Assembly: GCA_007120745.1 (NCBI GenBank)
Contig: SKNC01000106.1
Coordinates: forward strand, 1 to 19,476
Length of the DNA: 19,476 bases
Direction: 5' to 3'
Origin: Bacillota bacterium
GTDB taxonomy: Bacteria; Bacillota; Dethiobacteria; SKNC01
The position numbers were made by a program, and so were the translations under genes. The notes below the pieces were generated by a model. That model saw nothing but the letters and a program-made list of their open reading frames with translations. It ran no database searches and was not told the origin of the DNA. Below are positions 8,515 through 15,342 of this stretch, piece after piece (position 1 is the first letter of the stretch; the number at the start of each line of letters is the position of its first letter).

Positions 8515-9204
8515 TTACCAGATACCGGGGATTAGTCGATATCGAATTGTGCTGGAGTATTTTTTATACCCATCAAGTTCTTTCTGCAGCACCTTATCTT
8601 CAAGGTAGGTTCGAACTATGAAAATACCAACAACAAAAAGGCCCGGCAGTAGTGCTGCCCATGAACCCAGAGCAACGGGTGTCATTATCGTATGGAGGAT
8701 TCCACCTAAATATCCAGGATGGCGCACATACTTATAAGGTCCCCGGGTTACAACTGTGTGATTTCGGTCAGATTGAATCCGTACTGTGGCTGAAAAGAAC
8801 TTGTTGGCTGCCATTGCCCACGTAACAGTTAATCCTCCCAAAATGACAAAAATAATGGAAACTACCTGAAGTGCCGGGGGCATTCCCTGTGTCCATTCAA
8901 ATCGGATATCCAGTCCTGCTGTTATCCAGATTACAAGCGGCCCCCAGATGGCGACTATACTGGCCAGTGCAACATCCCATTTTTTTGTTCCCCTTTGTAA
9001 GCTGGAACGCTCTTGCAGCAGTTCCTGGTCCATGACAGCTGCATTGGCAAAGATTATAATAAGAATGCTGAATAGATAAACCCAGGCCATCAACCAGTCG
9101 ATTTTTCCCGACGACAAAAACAGGGCGGCACCTGCAATTATTAAAAAAGCAATATTTTTTAACCACCATTTTTGTATGCCTTCCTTTGTATTCTTTTCAT
9201 TCAT
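8515..9204 (-). CDS. Isoprenylcysteine carboxyl methyltransferase (ICMT)-family membrane protein
   Basis: A 229-residue integral membrane protein with hydrophobic segments near 17-31, 36-55, 77-97, 112-132 and 175-197. The C-terminal half has the ICMT/PEMT signature: GPYKYVRHPGY (155-165), whose Arg-His-Pro contributes to S-adenosylmethionine binding, then RTYLEDKVLQKEL and GYKKY near the end. Bacterial members methylate lipids or small molecules, or have no known substrate. ATG at 9204 follows AGGAG with 8 bases between. That site overlaps the stop codon of the lipoprotein gene, so the two genes are co-transcribed and probably coupled. A 22-base stretch inside this gene (9039-9060) recurs exactly upstream of the lipoprotein gene. 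Confidence 0.87.
   Translation of the reverse strand: MNEKNTKEGIQKWWLKNIAFLIIAGAALFLSSGKIDWLMAWVYLFSILIIIFANAAVMDQELLQERSSLQRGTKKWDVALASIVAIWGPLVIWITAGLDIRFEWTQGMPPALQVVSIIFVILGGLTVTWAMAANKFFSATVRIQSDRNHTVVTRGPYKYVRHPGYLGGILHTIMTPVALGSWAALLPGLFVVGIFIVRTYLEDKVLQKELDGYKKYSSTIRYRLIPGIW
9039..9060. repeat. 22-base exact direct repeat, copy 1 (inside the ICMT-like gene)
   Basis: The same 22 bases occur at 9689-9710 in the same orientation, about 650 bases apart. Here they encode, on the minus strand, part of the second membrane helix (IIIFANA). Flanking bases are unrelated on both sides. Confidence 0.93.
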
Positions 9205-9215
9205 ATTTTATTCTC

Positions 9216-9674
9216 CTATCTCTCTTTCACATTTTCATCATCAACCCCAATTTCATTTTCTGCCCCTGTTACAGCAACAATGGAAACTTTTGCAGGCTGA
9301 TTTAACGGAATCTTAAAAATCATGAAGTGGGTATCTAAAGACCTTTCTGTAATGTCTGGATAAATATATTCTAATTTAATAGACCAGGTTGCTGATTCCA
9401 TATCTTTTTCTATGATATTTATTTCTCCATTCTTTACAGACTGTTTACCTGTTGTGGCCACATAATAACTGTAATCCTCATAGGATTTATTGATTACACG
9501 AGCTCCTCTATCTTTGCTTAATTCAACGTTAAACCAATGAAAAAGCTCAGAAGGGACACTTTCTACAATTTCTATGCTGCCCACTCTTTCCTCATTGGGA
9601 AGGGGCTCAGAGGTGCAGCCAAAAAATACTAACAATACGATTATTAAAAATAATGACAGTGTAATTCTTTGCAA
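9216..9674 (-). CDS. Small secreted lipoprotein of unknown function
   Basis: Starting at TTG 9674 the product is 152 residues: a short basic start (MQR), a hydrophobic stretch of about 15 residues and a lipobox-like VFFGC with the lipid-accepting Cys at position 20. The remainder is a soluble, charged domain without a motif I recognise; it has a beta-strand-like pattern (GSIEIVESV, WSIKLEYIY, HFMIFKIP, VSIVAVTG). The start was chosen because AGAGGAGG stands 8 bases before it; a longer reading to 9719 would add 15 residues encoded by a duplicated piece of the neighbouring gene and has no ribosome binding site. It is the first gene of a pair with the ICMT-like gene, 11 bases apart. Position -3 of the lipobox is Phe, which is unusual. 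The function is unknown. Confidence 0.75.
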   Translation of the reverse strand: MQRITLSLFLIIVLLVFFGCTSEPLPNEERVGSIEIVESVPSELFHWFNVELSKDRGARVINKSYEDYSYYVATTGKQSVKNGEINIIEKDMESATWSIKLEYIYPDITERSLDTHFMIFKIPLNQPAKVSIVAVTGAENEIGVDDENVKER

Positions 9675-9688
9675 AGAATTCACCTCCT

Positions 9689-9710
9689 CTGCATTGGCAA
9701 AGATTATAAT
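9689..9710. repeat. 22-base exact direct repeat, copy 2 (upstream of the lipoprotein gene)
   Basis: Identical to 9039-9060. This copy lies directly against the ribosome binding site of the lipoprotein gene on one side and a REP-like hairpin on the other, so it appears to be the inserted or transferred copy, while copy 1 sits in a conserved coding frame. Confidence 0.93.
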
Positions 9711-9711
9711 T

Positions 9712-9740
9712 TGGGACAAGGGACCTGTCCCCCCGTCCCA
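9712..9740. repeat. REP-like nested palindrome
   Basis: Two nested inverted repeats share one axis: TGGGAC (9712-9717) with GTCCCA (9735-9740), and GGGAC (9720-9724) with GTCCC (9727-9731). The folded unit has 11 base pairs with a small internal loop. The composition (GGGACAGGTCCCTTGTCCC read on the minus strand) resembles dispersed repeats that I recall from anaerobic Firmicutes genomes, often discussed with REP-associated transposases; that link is from memory and not tested. It lies in the 93-base gap between the hydrolase and the lipoprotein genes. No T tract follows, so it is not a standard terminator. Confidence 0.65.
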
Positions 9741-9767
9741 GTCTTTCTTCCAGATGGAAAATAGAGG

Positions 9768-12017
9768 CTATATTGAGCGAAAGCCAAGATCATCCAAATA
9801 GATTTCACCGGCAGGTGTCCTGTCAAAAATAAATTGAACACTTTTCAGGTTTTCCAGGTTAAAACTTCGGTTTACTTCTTCAAAATCCCTAAGCTTAAAG
9901 CTGTAGGTTGTAAACACCGGCTCCCATTCAAAAGCAACTCTCAGAGGTGGCTTGTACATTCGGTACGGCAGGACAGGGGGCAGCGGGGCTGCATGGCTGA
10001 GGGGTAAAGCGGCTTCCTGCCCTGACTGATCAGTTACTTTAATTGTTATATCTATAGGATTTTTATCTCTGGAAAGGTTGGCCATAGAAAAGGTCAGTTT
10101 ATAATTGTCCTCCAGAGTAAGGTCCGCAGGAAGTTCCAGGTTATAGGCTCCCGGGCCTTCCAAATCCTGATTCCAACCCAGGCGGACGCTGACAGTATCC
10201 CGGAGACTGCCTGTGCCTAAGTAGGGGGGCTCCTCCCTCCAAGTTGTCAGGTTAATTCCCTTGAGCCTGCCGCCCGGTATCGTTGTGGTTTCAAGATTAA
10301 GATCCTCCTCAAAATCTGCCAAAATCAATGTTTCCGAGCTTTCATATTGAGAAAGGTAAATGGTATCGGGCAGCCAGCTTTGTGCTGCAAGAGGGTTTTC
10401 AAACAGCCTTTCATACTCATGACGGCCGTGCAGAGCAGCTTCCAGGAAGGCACTGATAAATATTTTGGCCGCAGTCTCCTGCTCAGCCACGGGCATGATC
10501 TGTCTGCGATTTAAAAACCAGAGTGATGCATTCATATCAATGCGCCCCCACCTGGTATTGAACTGTCCATGATTGGCATTATGTATATAGACGGATGCCT
10601 TAAAACCGCTGTGATCTTCAGAAAATTCCACCCGGTCATACTGCCTTGAACCCTGAAATGAACGCACATCGCTGTCAGCAGATCCCTGCAGGACGAGATA
10701 GCTGACGTCTTCTAAGGGAGTTCTCTGCTTTCGAGGTTGATACTGGCCGTCGGAGGGGGCGATTGTGATGACCGCACCAATGTCATATCCAAAATCAAAG
10801 GGAATATCGAAGTTATCCGGGTGTGCAGGCAGGTGATTGAATGCTGCGGCAATGGCTGCCGCTTCACCGCCTCGGGAGTGGCCTGCCAGGGCAATTTTAC
10901 CTGTATCCACCTTCCCGTAAAATTGATGATTTTGAGTTTGATTCCAGCCGTGCCATAATGACAGGTGCTGCAGCAGAAGGTAGCCCCGGGCATCATTTTC
11001 TCCCTGTAGTTCTCCCAGCACCGCTTCATGCATTCCTGAAGTATTTAAAAAGTTCTGGTCAACAGAGGCGACGATATACCCCCTGCTGCCAAGCAGCTCA
11101 CCCAGGTAGTCATAGCCTGGATCAGAGAAATCATCCATGGCGTGGTTGCCGTGTACAATCAAAATCAGGGGAAAGGGGCCACCCCCTTCAGGATACCAGA
11201 CCCGGGCATTCAGGGGCACCGAGGATAAGTCAAAACCCCAGTAACTTTGACGCAGCCGGTGAATGATTCCCAAGCCTCCTTGAACCATAGGAGAGACATC
11301 CACATGTCCGGTTTGTATATCTACCCCGTCACCGTATTCGGGCCGCTGCTTATCACTTCCGCTTCCGTACGTCAGGGTTAAAACAGTGTATGAACCCTCC
11401 TGGGAAGGGTCCTCTACAGTTAATGCTGGGGTACCGGTTGGCTCGTCAGTAAACCAGGATGCATCATGGACTGGACCCGGCCATAGAACCCAGGCCGCCG
11501 CCCCCATGATTCCTGTGATGCCCAGGAGCAGAGCACCAAAAGCAACTCCCCGTTGGCCTGGCTTTTTGGCATCTTTACCTTTCAGGCCTCCTATACCTGC
11601 TCCCAACAGACAAGAAAAAATCACAACGTAAGTTATAATAAAAATTACATTATACAGCTGGTTAAACAGGGGGTATAGAAGGTTGAACAGTACAATCATG
11701 CTTCCCACCATCAGCCAGCGGAACAAATTCGGTACTTTTTGAAACAGGTTCAGCAATGTAATTACTAAATGACCCAGCAGCAGTGATAAACCACCTGCAA
11801 TAACGGCGAAGCCCAGGGTAATTGACCAGACGTGAAGGCTTGCCGGCGGTATGCTGAATATGACGCCGAACCAGATCAGCATCGTTACCATCACCAGGAC
11901 ATATATCGCCCACTGCCAGGCCTTTGGACTCAGGTTAAATAAACTTTTGATGCCATTTTTCTTTTTTGATCCGTTCGGCGAGTTTGATTTGCTATTTCTA
12001 ATATCTTGGTTATCCAC
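9768..12017 (-). CDS. Membrane-tethered alpha/beta hydrolase with C-terminal beta-sandwich-like domain
   Basis: A 749-residue protein in three parts. The N-terminus (about 33-178) has five hydrophobic membrane segments after a Ser/Lys-rich cytosolic start. Residues about 200-560 are an alpha/beta hydrolase: oxyanion-hole type LILIVHGNH (284-292), nucleophile elbow GHSRGG (Ser381), acid in GSADSDV (Asp448 or Asp450) and His483 in HNANHGQ. Residues about 565-749 look like a ligand-binding beta-sandwich (LILADFEEDLN near the start, EIYLDDLGF at the end), as in CBM11/CIA30-like modules. The hydrolase is expected outside the membrane and could act on esters or other surface or extracellular substrates; none can be named. 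GTG at 12017 is preceded by AAGGAGG with 7 bases between. A TATAAT lies at 12079-12084 (minus strand) without a good -35. Confidence 0.83.
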   Translation of the reverse strand: MDNQDIRNSKSNSPNGSKKKNGIKSLFNLSPKAWQWAIYVLVMVTMLIWFGVIFSIPPASLHVWSITLGFAVIAGGLSLLLGHLVITLLNLFQKVPNLFRWLMVGSMIVLFNLLYPLFNQLYNVIFIITYVVIFSCLLGAGIGGLKGKDAKKPGQRGVAFGALLLGITGIMGAAAWVLWPGPVHDASWFTDEPTGTPALTVEDPSQEGSYTVLTLTYGSGSDKQRPEYGDGVDIQTGHVDVSPMVQGGLGIIHRLRQSYWGFDLSSVPLNARVWYPEGGGPFPLILIVHGNHAMDDFSDPGYDYLGELLGSRGYIVASVDQNFLNTSGMHEAVLGELQGENDARGYLLLQHLSLWHGWNQTQNHQFYGKVDTGKIALAGHSRGGEAAAIAAAFNHLPAHPDNFDIPFDFGYDIGAVITIAPSDGQYQPRKQRTPLEDVSYLVLQGSADSDVRSFQGSRQYDRVEFSEDHSGFKASVYIHNANHGQFNTRWGRIDMNASLWFLNRRQIMPVAEQETAAKIFISAFLEAALHGRHEYERLFENPLAAQSWLPDTIYLSQYESSETLILADFEEDLNLETTTIPGGRLKGINLTTWREEPPYLGTGSLRDTVSVRLGWNQDLEGPGAYNLELPADLTLEDNYKLTFSMANLSRDKNPIDITIKVTDQSGQEAALPLSHAAPLPPVLPYRMYKPPLRVAFEWEPVFTTYSFKLRDFEEVNRSFNLENLKSVQFIFDRTPAGEIYLDDLGFRSI

Positions 12018-12120
12018 GAAAATACCTCCTTGACAGCAGTTATTGTGTCAGCACTCATTAATTTAATAATTATTCTTCATTATAAGAGGAAAACCTTCAT
12101 TTACCTATCAATAATTGGGG

Positions 12121-12140
12121 TTAACTTTGAGTAAAGTTAA
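12121..12140. promoter_or_regulatory. Perfect palindrome, possible operator
   Basis: TTAACTTTGAGTAAAGTTAA has 8-base arms around GAGT. It lies 104 bases from the hydrolase start and about 190 bases from the repeat-protein start, in a divergent control region. An A-rich run follows on the plus strand, so it is not a terminator. Which regulator, if any, binds is unknown. Confidence 0.4.
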
Positions 12141-12277
12141 AAAAAATAAAGACTGCTCCTCGCAAATACAAGGGATTATTTTTAACACATTTTTGCATTC
12201 GTTATAAATTTGACTAATTTGAATTTATAATTTATGAAGTTATCTTAACTTATTTATATGAATACAGGTGAAACTTT

Positions 12278-12320
12278 CCCCCTGTTCCCTTCGTCAAAAT
12301 ATATAAAAGAACCAAGGGGG
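12278..12320 (+). promoter_or_regulatory. Hairpin covering the ribosome binding site of the repeat-protein gene
   Basis: CCCCCTGTTC (12278-12287) pairs with GAAC (12309-12312) and AGGGGG (12315-12320), with a 2-base bulge (CA) on the right arm and a 21-base loop. The right arm contains the AAGGGGG ribosome binding site that stands 9 bases before the ATG at 12330. If the transcript includes the left arm, translation should be reduced. The loop carries TATATAAAA, which might instead act as a -10 region; in that case the hairpin would be absent from the RNA. Confidence 0.5.
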
Positions 12321-12329
12321 TAATACCTG

Positions 12330-12716
12330 ATGAAAAAAAGTTTGATGATGGTTTCAATCCTGGTTGTCCTGCTGATGTTTTCCGCCAGTGTATGTGCTGC
12401 ATCTAATGACATTGATTATGTAGGGAAGGACATGGAACTAGAAGAAGGCGAAATGGGAATTGTATCTGTAGGTGATGATCAAGATTATGTAGGGAAAGAC
12501 ATGGATCTTAAAGACGGGGAAGCTGGCATTATTTCTATTGAGGATCCCAACGACTATGTGGGCAGGGACCTGGAACTTGAGGAAGGGGAGTGCGGCATAA
12601 TTTCTATCGATGATGAGGATTCAAACAGAAATTTCATCCCATATGCACTGGGAGGAGCCTTCCTGGTTTTAACAGCATCAGGGGTGGCAGTAGTGCGTAT
12701 GAAGAAGGTAAAATAA
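12330..12716 (+). CDS. Small secreted protein with three acidic 23-residue repeats and a C-terminal anchor
   Basis: A 128-residue protein I cannot assign to a known family. Residues 1-23 form a signal peptide (basic MKK, hydrophobic core, VCA cleavage site). Residues 29-97 are three exact-length repeats of 23 residues with the pattern DYVGKDMELEEGExGIISI followed by 3-5 acidic or polar residues. The strictly kept positions are Asp-Tyr-Val-Gly, Asp, Leu, Gly-Glu and Gly-Ile. Residues about 107-122 form a membrane helix (FIPYALGGAFLVLTASGVAVV) with a short basic end (RMKKVK). No LPXTG sorting motif is visible, so anchoring is probably by the helix alone. Only one Cys occurs in the repeats (third copy). 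The repeat protein is a single-gene unit, closed by a terminator shared with the converging nucleotidase gene. Function unknown. Confidence 0.85.
   Translation: MKKSLMMVSILVVLLMFSASVCAASNDIDYVGKDMELEEGEMGIVSVGDDQDYVGKDMDLKDGEAGIISIEDPNDYVGRDLELEEGECGIISIDDEDSNRNFIPYALGGAFLVLTASGVAVVRMKKVK
12414..12620 (+). repeat. Three tandem 69-base coding repeats
   Basis: Units at 12414-12482, 12483-12551 and 12552-12620 each encode 23 residues starting with Asp-Tyr-Val-Gly. The units differ at many silent and some coding positions while keeping length exactly, which points to an old duplication kept by selection on the protein rather than a fresh slippage event. Confidence 0.93.
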
Positions 12717-12746
12717 CAAAAGATAAAATGAAGAAAACCCACACAC

Positions 12747-12776
12747 AAAAAACAGGCGTAAAAGCCTGTTTTTTTT
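12747..12776. terminator. Bidirectional terminator between converging genes
   Basis: ACAGGC (12752-12757) pairs with GCCTGT (12764-12769) around a 6-base loop, flanked by an A run on the left and a T run (12769-12776) on the right. It therefore has a T tract in both directions and can end the repeat-protein gene and the nucleotidase gene, which meet here. Confidence 0.92.
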
Positions 12777-12788
12777 AAGTAGAAATAA

Positions 12789-14828
12789 TCAAGAACCTGA
12801 GTCGCTGTATTCCGGCCTACCTCTCTCTTTTCTTTTTCGCCGAACCAGAAAAAAGATGCCTGACAATACACCTGCTGCAGCCAGGTAAACCCATGACACC
12901 AGAGGAAAGCTCCAGACCTGGCTTATCCGGTCTGATGGTTCCCGGTAAACATTTGAGATCAGCGGCAGTCCATCATCCCCAGAAGGTTGGCCGGCCGCAT
13001 GCTCTGCCACAGCTTCCCATACCTTCAACTCCCTGTCCATGTATGGCACCGTCAGCATGTTCAACTGTTCCAATGGTACCGGTTCACCCGCGGAGTTTTT
13101 CGGCACGATCTCTAGATGCGGAAGAAACTCTCCCACCACAGGCAGGTAGGAAAGAATATAAGTATCCGTAACCATATGGTATAGTGTTTCATCTCCTCTT
13201 TCCAGGAGAATAAAATCCTCTTCCCCCGAAGACTGCTGAATTCCCTGTCCGGTGTAAATCTCTGCCTGAACAACTGCACGGGTGGTGGGAACAGGCTGGT
13301 TGATTACCGGGAGGGTAAGTAACAGAGCATTTTGTGGGTTATAGCTGTAGCGGAGACCGGAAAAATGCAGAAAGAATTGGTTGCCCATTAACTCTGGCAG
13401 CAGTACCGCAACCTCCAGCAGACGGTAGACTTCCTCTCCCGTAAGGTACAAAGAAACTATGGAGAAACCAGGATAGCCGTCATCTCCATATCCCAGGCCG
13501 GTTACACCGATGATATCATAAAGAGATATAATCTCCGGGAAATCTATATTATTGCCTGGGGCAATGCTTCCACGGATATTTCCATTAGCCTGAACGGCTA
13601 CGTTCACCCTTTCGCCGGTAACCTCTTCGGTAACCAGGCGCATGGCGTCGGCAATAAAGTTTCCGGCAGTGGTTTCTTGATAGGGTAGATGGCTGGAAAG
13701 AACAAAGTCCGAGCGGACTATGGGATCCAGGACTCTCTCAAACCGGCCCTGTGTCAATTCTCTGACCAGGTTATCCAGTTGAACGGTATACTCCTCCACC
13801 AGGGAAGAAATCCCTGGATGCGGTGGGTATCGTGCATCAACAGGTATTAAAAAAGAATGCTCGTTTTCTTCATTGAGAACCCTGAGACCGCCGGTGTTAG
13901 GGTCATAGGCCAGCTCAAGCCTGCCAAGATAATTCACCAGAGAACCTGCCTGGACGATGAGTGTATCACCTTCTCTCAGGGGCTCGTACAGGAGAGTATG
14001 ACAGTGACCCCCTATAATTACATCTATTTCAGGTACATTTTGGGCAAGAAGACGGTCTTCCTTAATCCCGGAGTGGGTTATAGCCACAATAATATCGGCA
14101 CCCTCTTCTTTCAGCCGTCCAACTGCTTCGATAGCGGACTGATGCTGGTCTAAAAATTCTACATTCCCGGTATTGGGAGCTACATATATAGCATCGTCTC
14201 CGATTAATCCGAAGACACCTACCTTCAAACCGTTTTCCAGCCTGAAAAGTTTATTCCTTTGATAAAGCTGCCTGGAGGCCAGGGGGTGGTCTTCCGGAAC
14301 CCGGGTATTGGAAGCCAGCACTACCGTTTTTTCGTGGGCTTCGGGATACCCGGCCCGCAGGAGATATTCGGCCAAAATATCAGGGCCGAAGTCGTACTCA
14401 TGGTTGCCAATTATGACTGCATCGTAACCCATTTCCTGCAGCAGGGTGATCTCTACAGCGTAACCATGGAGAGCCAACCAACCGAAAGCGGCTCCTCCCA
14501 GGAAATCCCCCGCATTGAAAAGCAGTACCGGTTCATTATTTTTCTGCTTCTCCTCCCGAATTTTATCAATGGCTGATGCCAGTCGGGCAAATCCTCCCCG
14601 GGAGAAGTATTCCTTAATGTTATCTGCAGCTAAAGAATGGGGCAAAAGCGAAGAATGTTCGTCGTTGGTAAAAAGTATGGTAAAGGGCAGTTCATTTACT
14701 TCACCCTCGTCAAGGTTCGCCGAAAAAACCGGTAGAATCAGCGGATGAACAAGTAATATAACAGCAGCCACAATACACAGGATAGTCCGAGCCCAAATGT
14801 TCGTGTTAAAAACATTAACTTCTCCCAT
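12789..14828 (-). CDS. Cell-surface 5'-nucleotidase / metallophosphoesterase (UshA-like), membrane-anchored
   Basis: From ATG 14828 the product has 679 residues. After an N-terminal export segment (about 11-38) comes a calcineurin-type metallophosphatase domain with all metal-ligand blocks: FTNDEH (Asp56, His58), NAGDF (Asp108), GNHEYDFG (Asn142, His143), THSG (His252) and GGHCH (His275, His277). A 5'-nucleotidase C-terminal domain follows, with TTAGNFIADAMR and ANGNIRGSIAPG. The C-terminus has a membrane helix (VSWVYLAAAGVLSGIFFL) and a basic tail. The family hydrolyses nucleotides or related phosphoesters outside the cell, releasing nucleosides and phosphate; here the enzyme is held at the membrane. 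The start is set by GGAGG 8 bases upstream; an in-frame ATG at 14852 has no such site. It is a single-gene unit; the exact substrate is unknown. Confidence 0.92.
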   Translation of the reverse strand: MGEVNVFNTNIWARTILCIVAAVILLVHPLILPVFSANLDEGEVNELPFTILFTNDEHSSLLPHSLAADNIKEYFSRGGFARLASAIDKIREEKQKNNEPVLLFNAGDFLGGAAFGWLALHGYAVEITLLQEMGYDAVIIGNHEYDFGPDILAEYLLRAGYPEAHEKTVVLASNTRVPEDHPLASRQLYQRNKLFRLENGLKVGVFGLIGDDAIYVAPNTGNVEFLDQHQSAIEAVGRLKEEGADIIVAITHSGIKEDRLLAQNVPEIDVIIGGHCHTLLYEPLREGDTLIVQAGSLVNYLGRLELAYDPNTGGLRVLNEENEHSFLIPVDARYPPHPGISSLVEEYTVQLDNLVRELTQGRFERVLDPIVRSDFVLSSHLPYQETTAGNFIADAMRLVTEEVTGERVNVAVQANGNIRGSIAPGNNIDFPEIISLYDIIGVTGLGYGDDGYPGFSIVSLYLTGEEVYRLLEVAVLLPELMGNQFFLHFSGLRYSYNPQNALLLTLPVINQPVPTTRAVVQAEIYTGQGIQQSSGEEDFILLERGDETLYHMVTDTYILSYLPVVGEFLPHLEIVPKNSAGEPVPLEQLNMLTVPYMDRELKVWEAVAEHAAGQPSGDDGLPLISNVYREPSDRISQVWSFPLVSWVYLAAAGVLSGIFFLVRRKRKERGRPEYSDSGS

Positions 14829-15049
14829 AATATTTTCCTCCAGGAAGAACATTTTTAAATTACTCTTCGTTTTTTATCTACTTTCGTTTAATTTAGCATT
14901 TTCGCTTGTAAAATCCTTCTGAGTTTAAAGAAATTATGTGAATTTTTTAATAAGATTTCTTGTTCAAAATATTATGTTAATTAAAAATAACCGCACCATT
15001 AAAAGTAATCAGCATAATATACATTATATTAGATAAGGATGTGCATACT

Positions 15050-15175
15050 TTGGAAAAAGCCAATACTTTGTTGGAATTCGGTGGAACATTACTAAATATA
15101 AACGTTTCAGTAAGGCCTCAATTAGGGTTTGAACGTATTGGTAATGTAATACTTGAGGGCAAAGTGTTTCCTTAA
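15050..15175 (+). CDS. Possible small protein of 41 residues, unknown
   Basis: Reading from TTG 15050, with AAGGA 10 bases before it, gives a 41-residue peptide beginning MEKANTLLEFGG and ending in ILEGKVFP. It is mixed in character, without a membrane segment or a motif I recognise; the middle part (LLNINVSVRPQLGFERIGNV) alternates hydrophobic and polar residues like a beta structure. It stands alone between the nucleotidase and citrate synthase genes and is followed after 41 bases by a strong inverted repeat. It may be a true small gene, a remnant, or chance; a GTG at 15041 in the same frame is too close to the ribosome binding site. Confidence 0.35.
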   Translation: MEKANTLLEFGGTLLNINVSVRPQLGFERIGNVILEGKVFP

Positions 15176-15216
15176 AGTATTAATGTAAAAAATAATTGTT
15201 ATCGTATTTGTGGTGT

Positions 15217-15263
15217 TAACAAAGATGGTTTCAGGACTTTTTGTCTGCAAGCCATCTTTGTTA
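15217..15263. repeat. Long imperfect hairpin with a perfect 12-base stem
   Basis: TAACAAAGATGG (15217-15228) pairs exactly with CCATCTTTGTTA (15252-15263). The stem goes on with three more pairs, a small internal loop, then GGAC with GTCT around a TTTTT loop. It lies just upstream of the citrate synthase promoter and downstream of the possible small gene. No T tract follows the right arm, so it is not a classic terminator; it could be a weak end signal, an operator, or the remains of a mobile element. Confidence 0.6.
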
Positions 15264-15296
15264 TTGGAATTTCATATGGCAAAATTCAGACATCAA

Positions 15297-15305
15297 TGCT
15301 ATAAT
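15297..15305 (+). promoter_or_regulatory. Extended -10 promoter of citrate synthase
   Basis: TGCTATAAT is a perfect extended -10 element (TG at 15297-15298, TATAAT at 15300-15305). The -35 position (TGGCAA at 15277-15282, 17-base spacer) is weak, as is usual for extended -10 promoters. Transcription would start near 15312, about 31 bases before the TTG start codon. Confidence 0.65.
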
Positions 15306-15342
15306 CTAATAGAATATTGTATTGAAAGGGGAGAGTTAATTA

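Larger units (their letters stand above)
12018..12329. other. Divergent intergenic region between hydrolase and repeat-protein genes
   Basis: This AT-rich 312-base stretch holds the start signals of both flanking genes. It contains a TATAAT for the minus strand (12079-12084), a perfect 8+8 palindrome (12121-12140), a TTGACT at 12210-12215 and a TATAAT at 12226-12231 that are too close to form a standard promoter, and a long-arm hairpin over the ribosome binding site of the plus-strand gene (12278-12320). No open frame of note is seen. Confidence 0.6.
14829..15342. other. Long intergenic region before citrate synthase
   Basis: About 510 AT-rich bases between two divergently read genes. It holds a possible 41-residue open frame (15050-15175), a 12-base perfect inverted repeat (15217-15263) and the citrate synthase promoter (15297-15305). 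No RNA gene is recognised. No clear promoter for the nucleotidase gene was found in 14850-14960. Confidence 0.6.

Noticed and set aside
7575..9204. CPBP protease plus ICMT-like methyltransferase as a CAAX-processing system
   Set aside because: The protease has its own promoter, no prenyltransferase or CAAX-ending protein is present in the window, and both families are common in bacteria in unrelated contexts.
9675..9719. Longer start for the lipoprotein at 9719
   Set aside because: It would place part of the 22-base duplication and the REP-like element in the coding and leader region, lacks a ribosome binding site, and would add residues before the signal peptide.
12414..12620. Tandem 69-base repeats as a CRISPR array
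   Set aside because: The units are directly adjacent, without spacers, and are in frame in a gene with a signal peptide.
12645..12716. Sortase (LPXTG-type) anchor in the repeat protein
   Set aside because: The C-terminus has a helix and basic tail, but no LPXTG-like motif precedes it.
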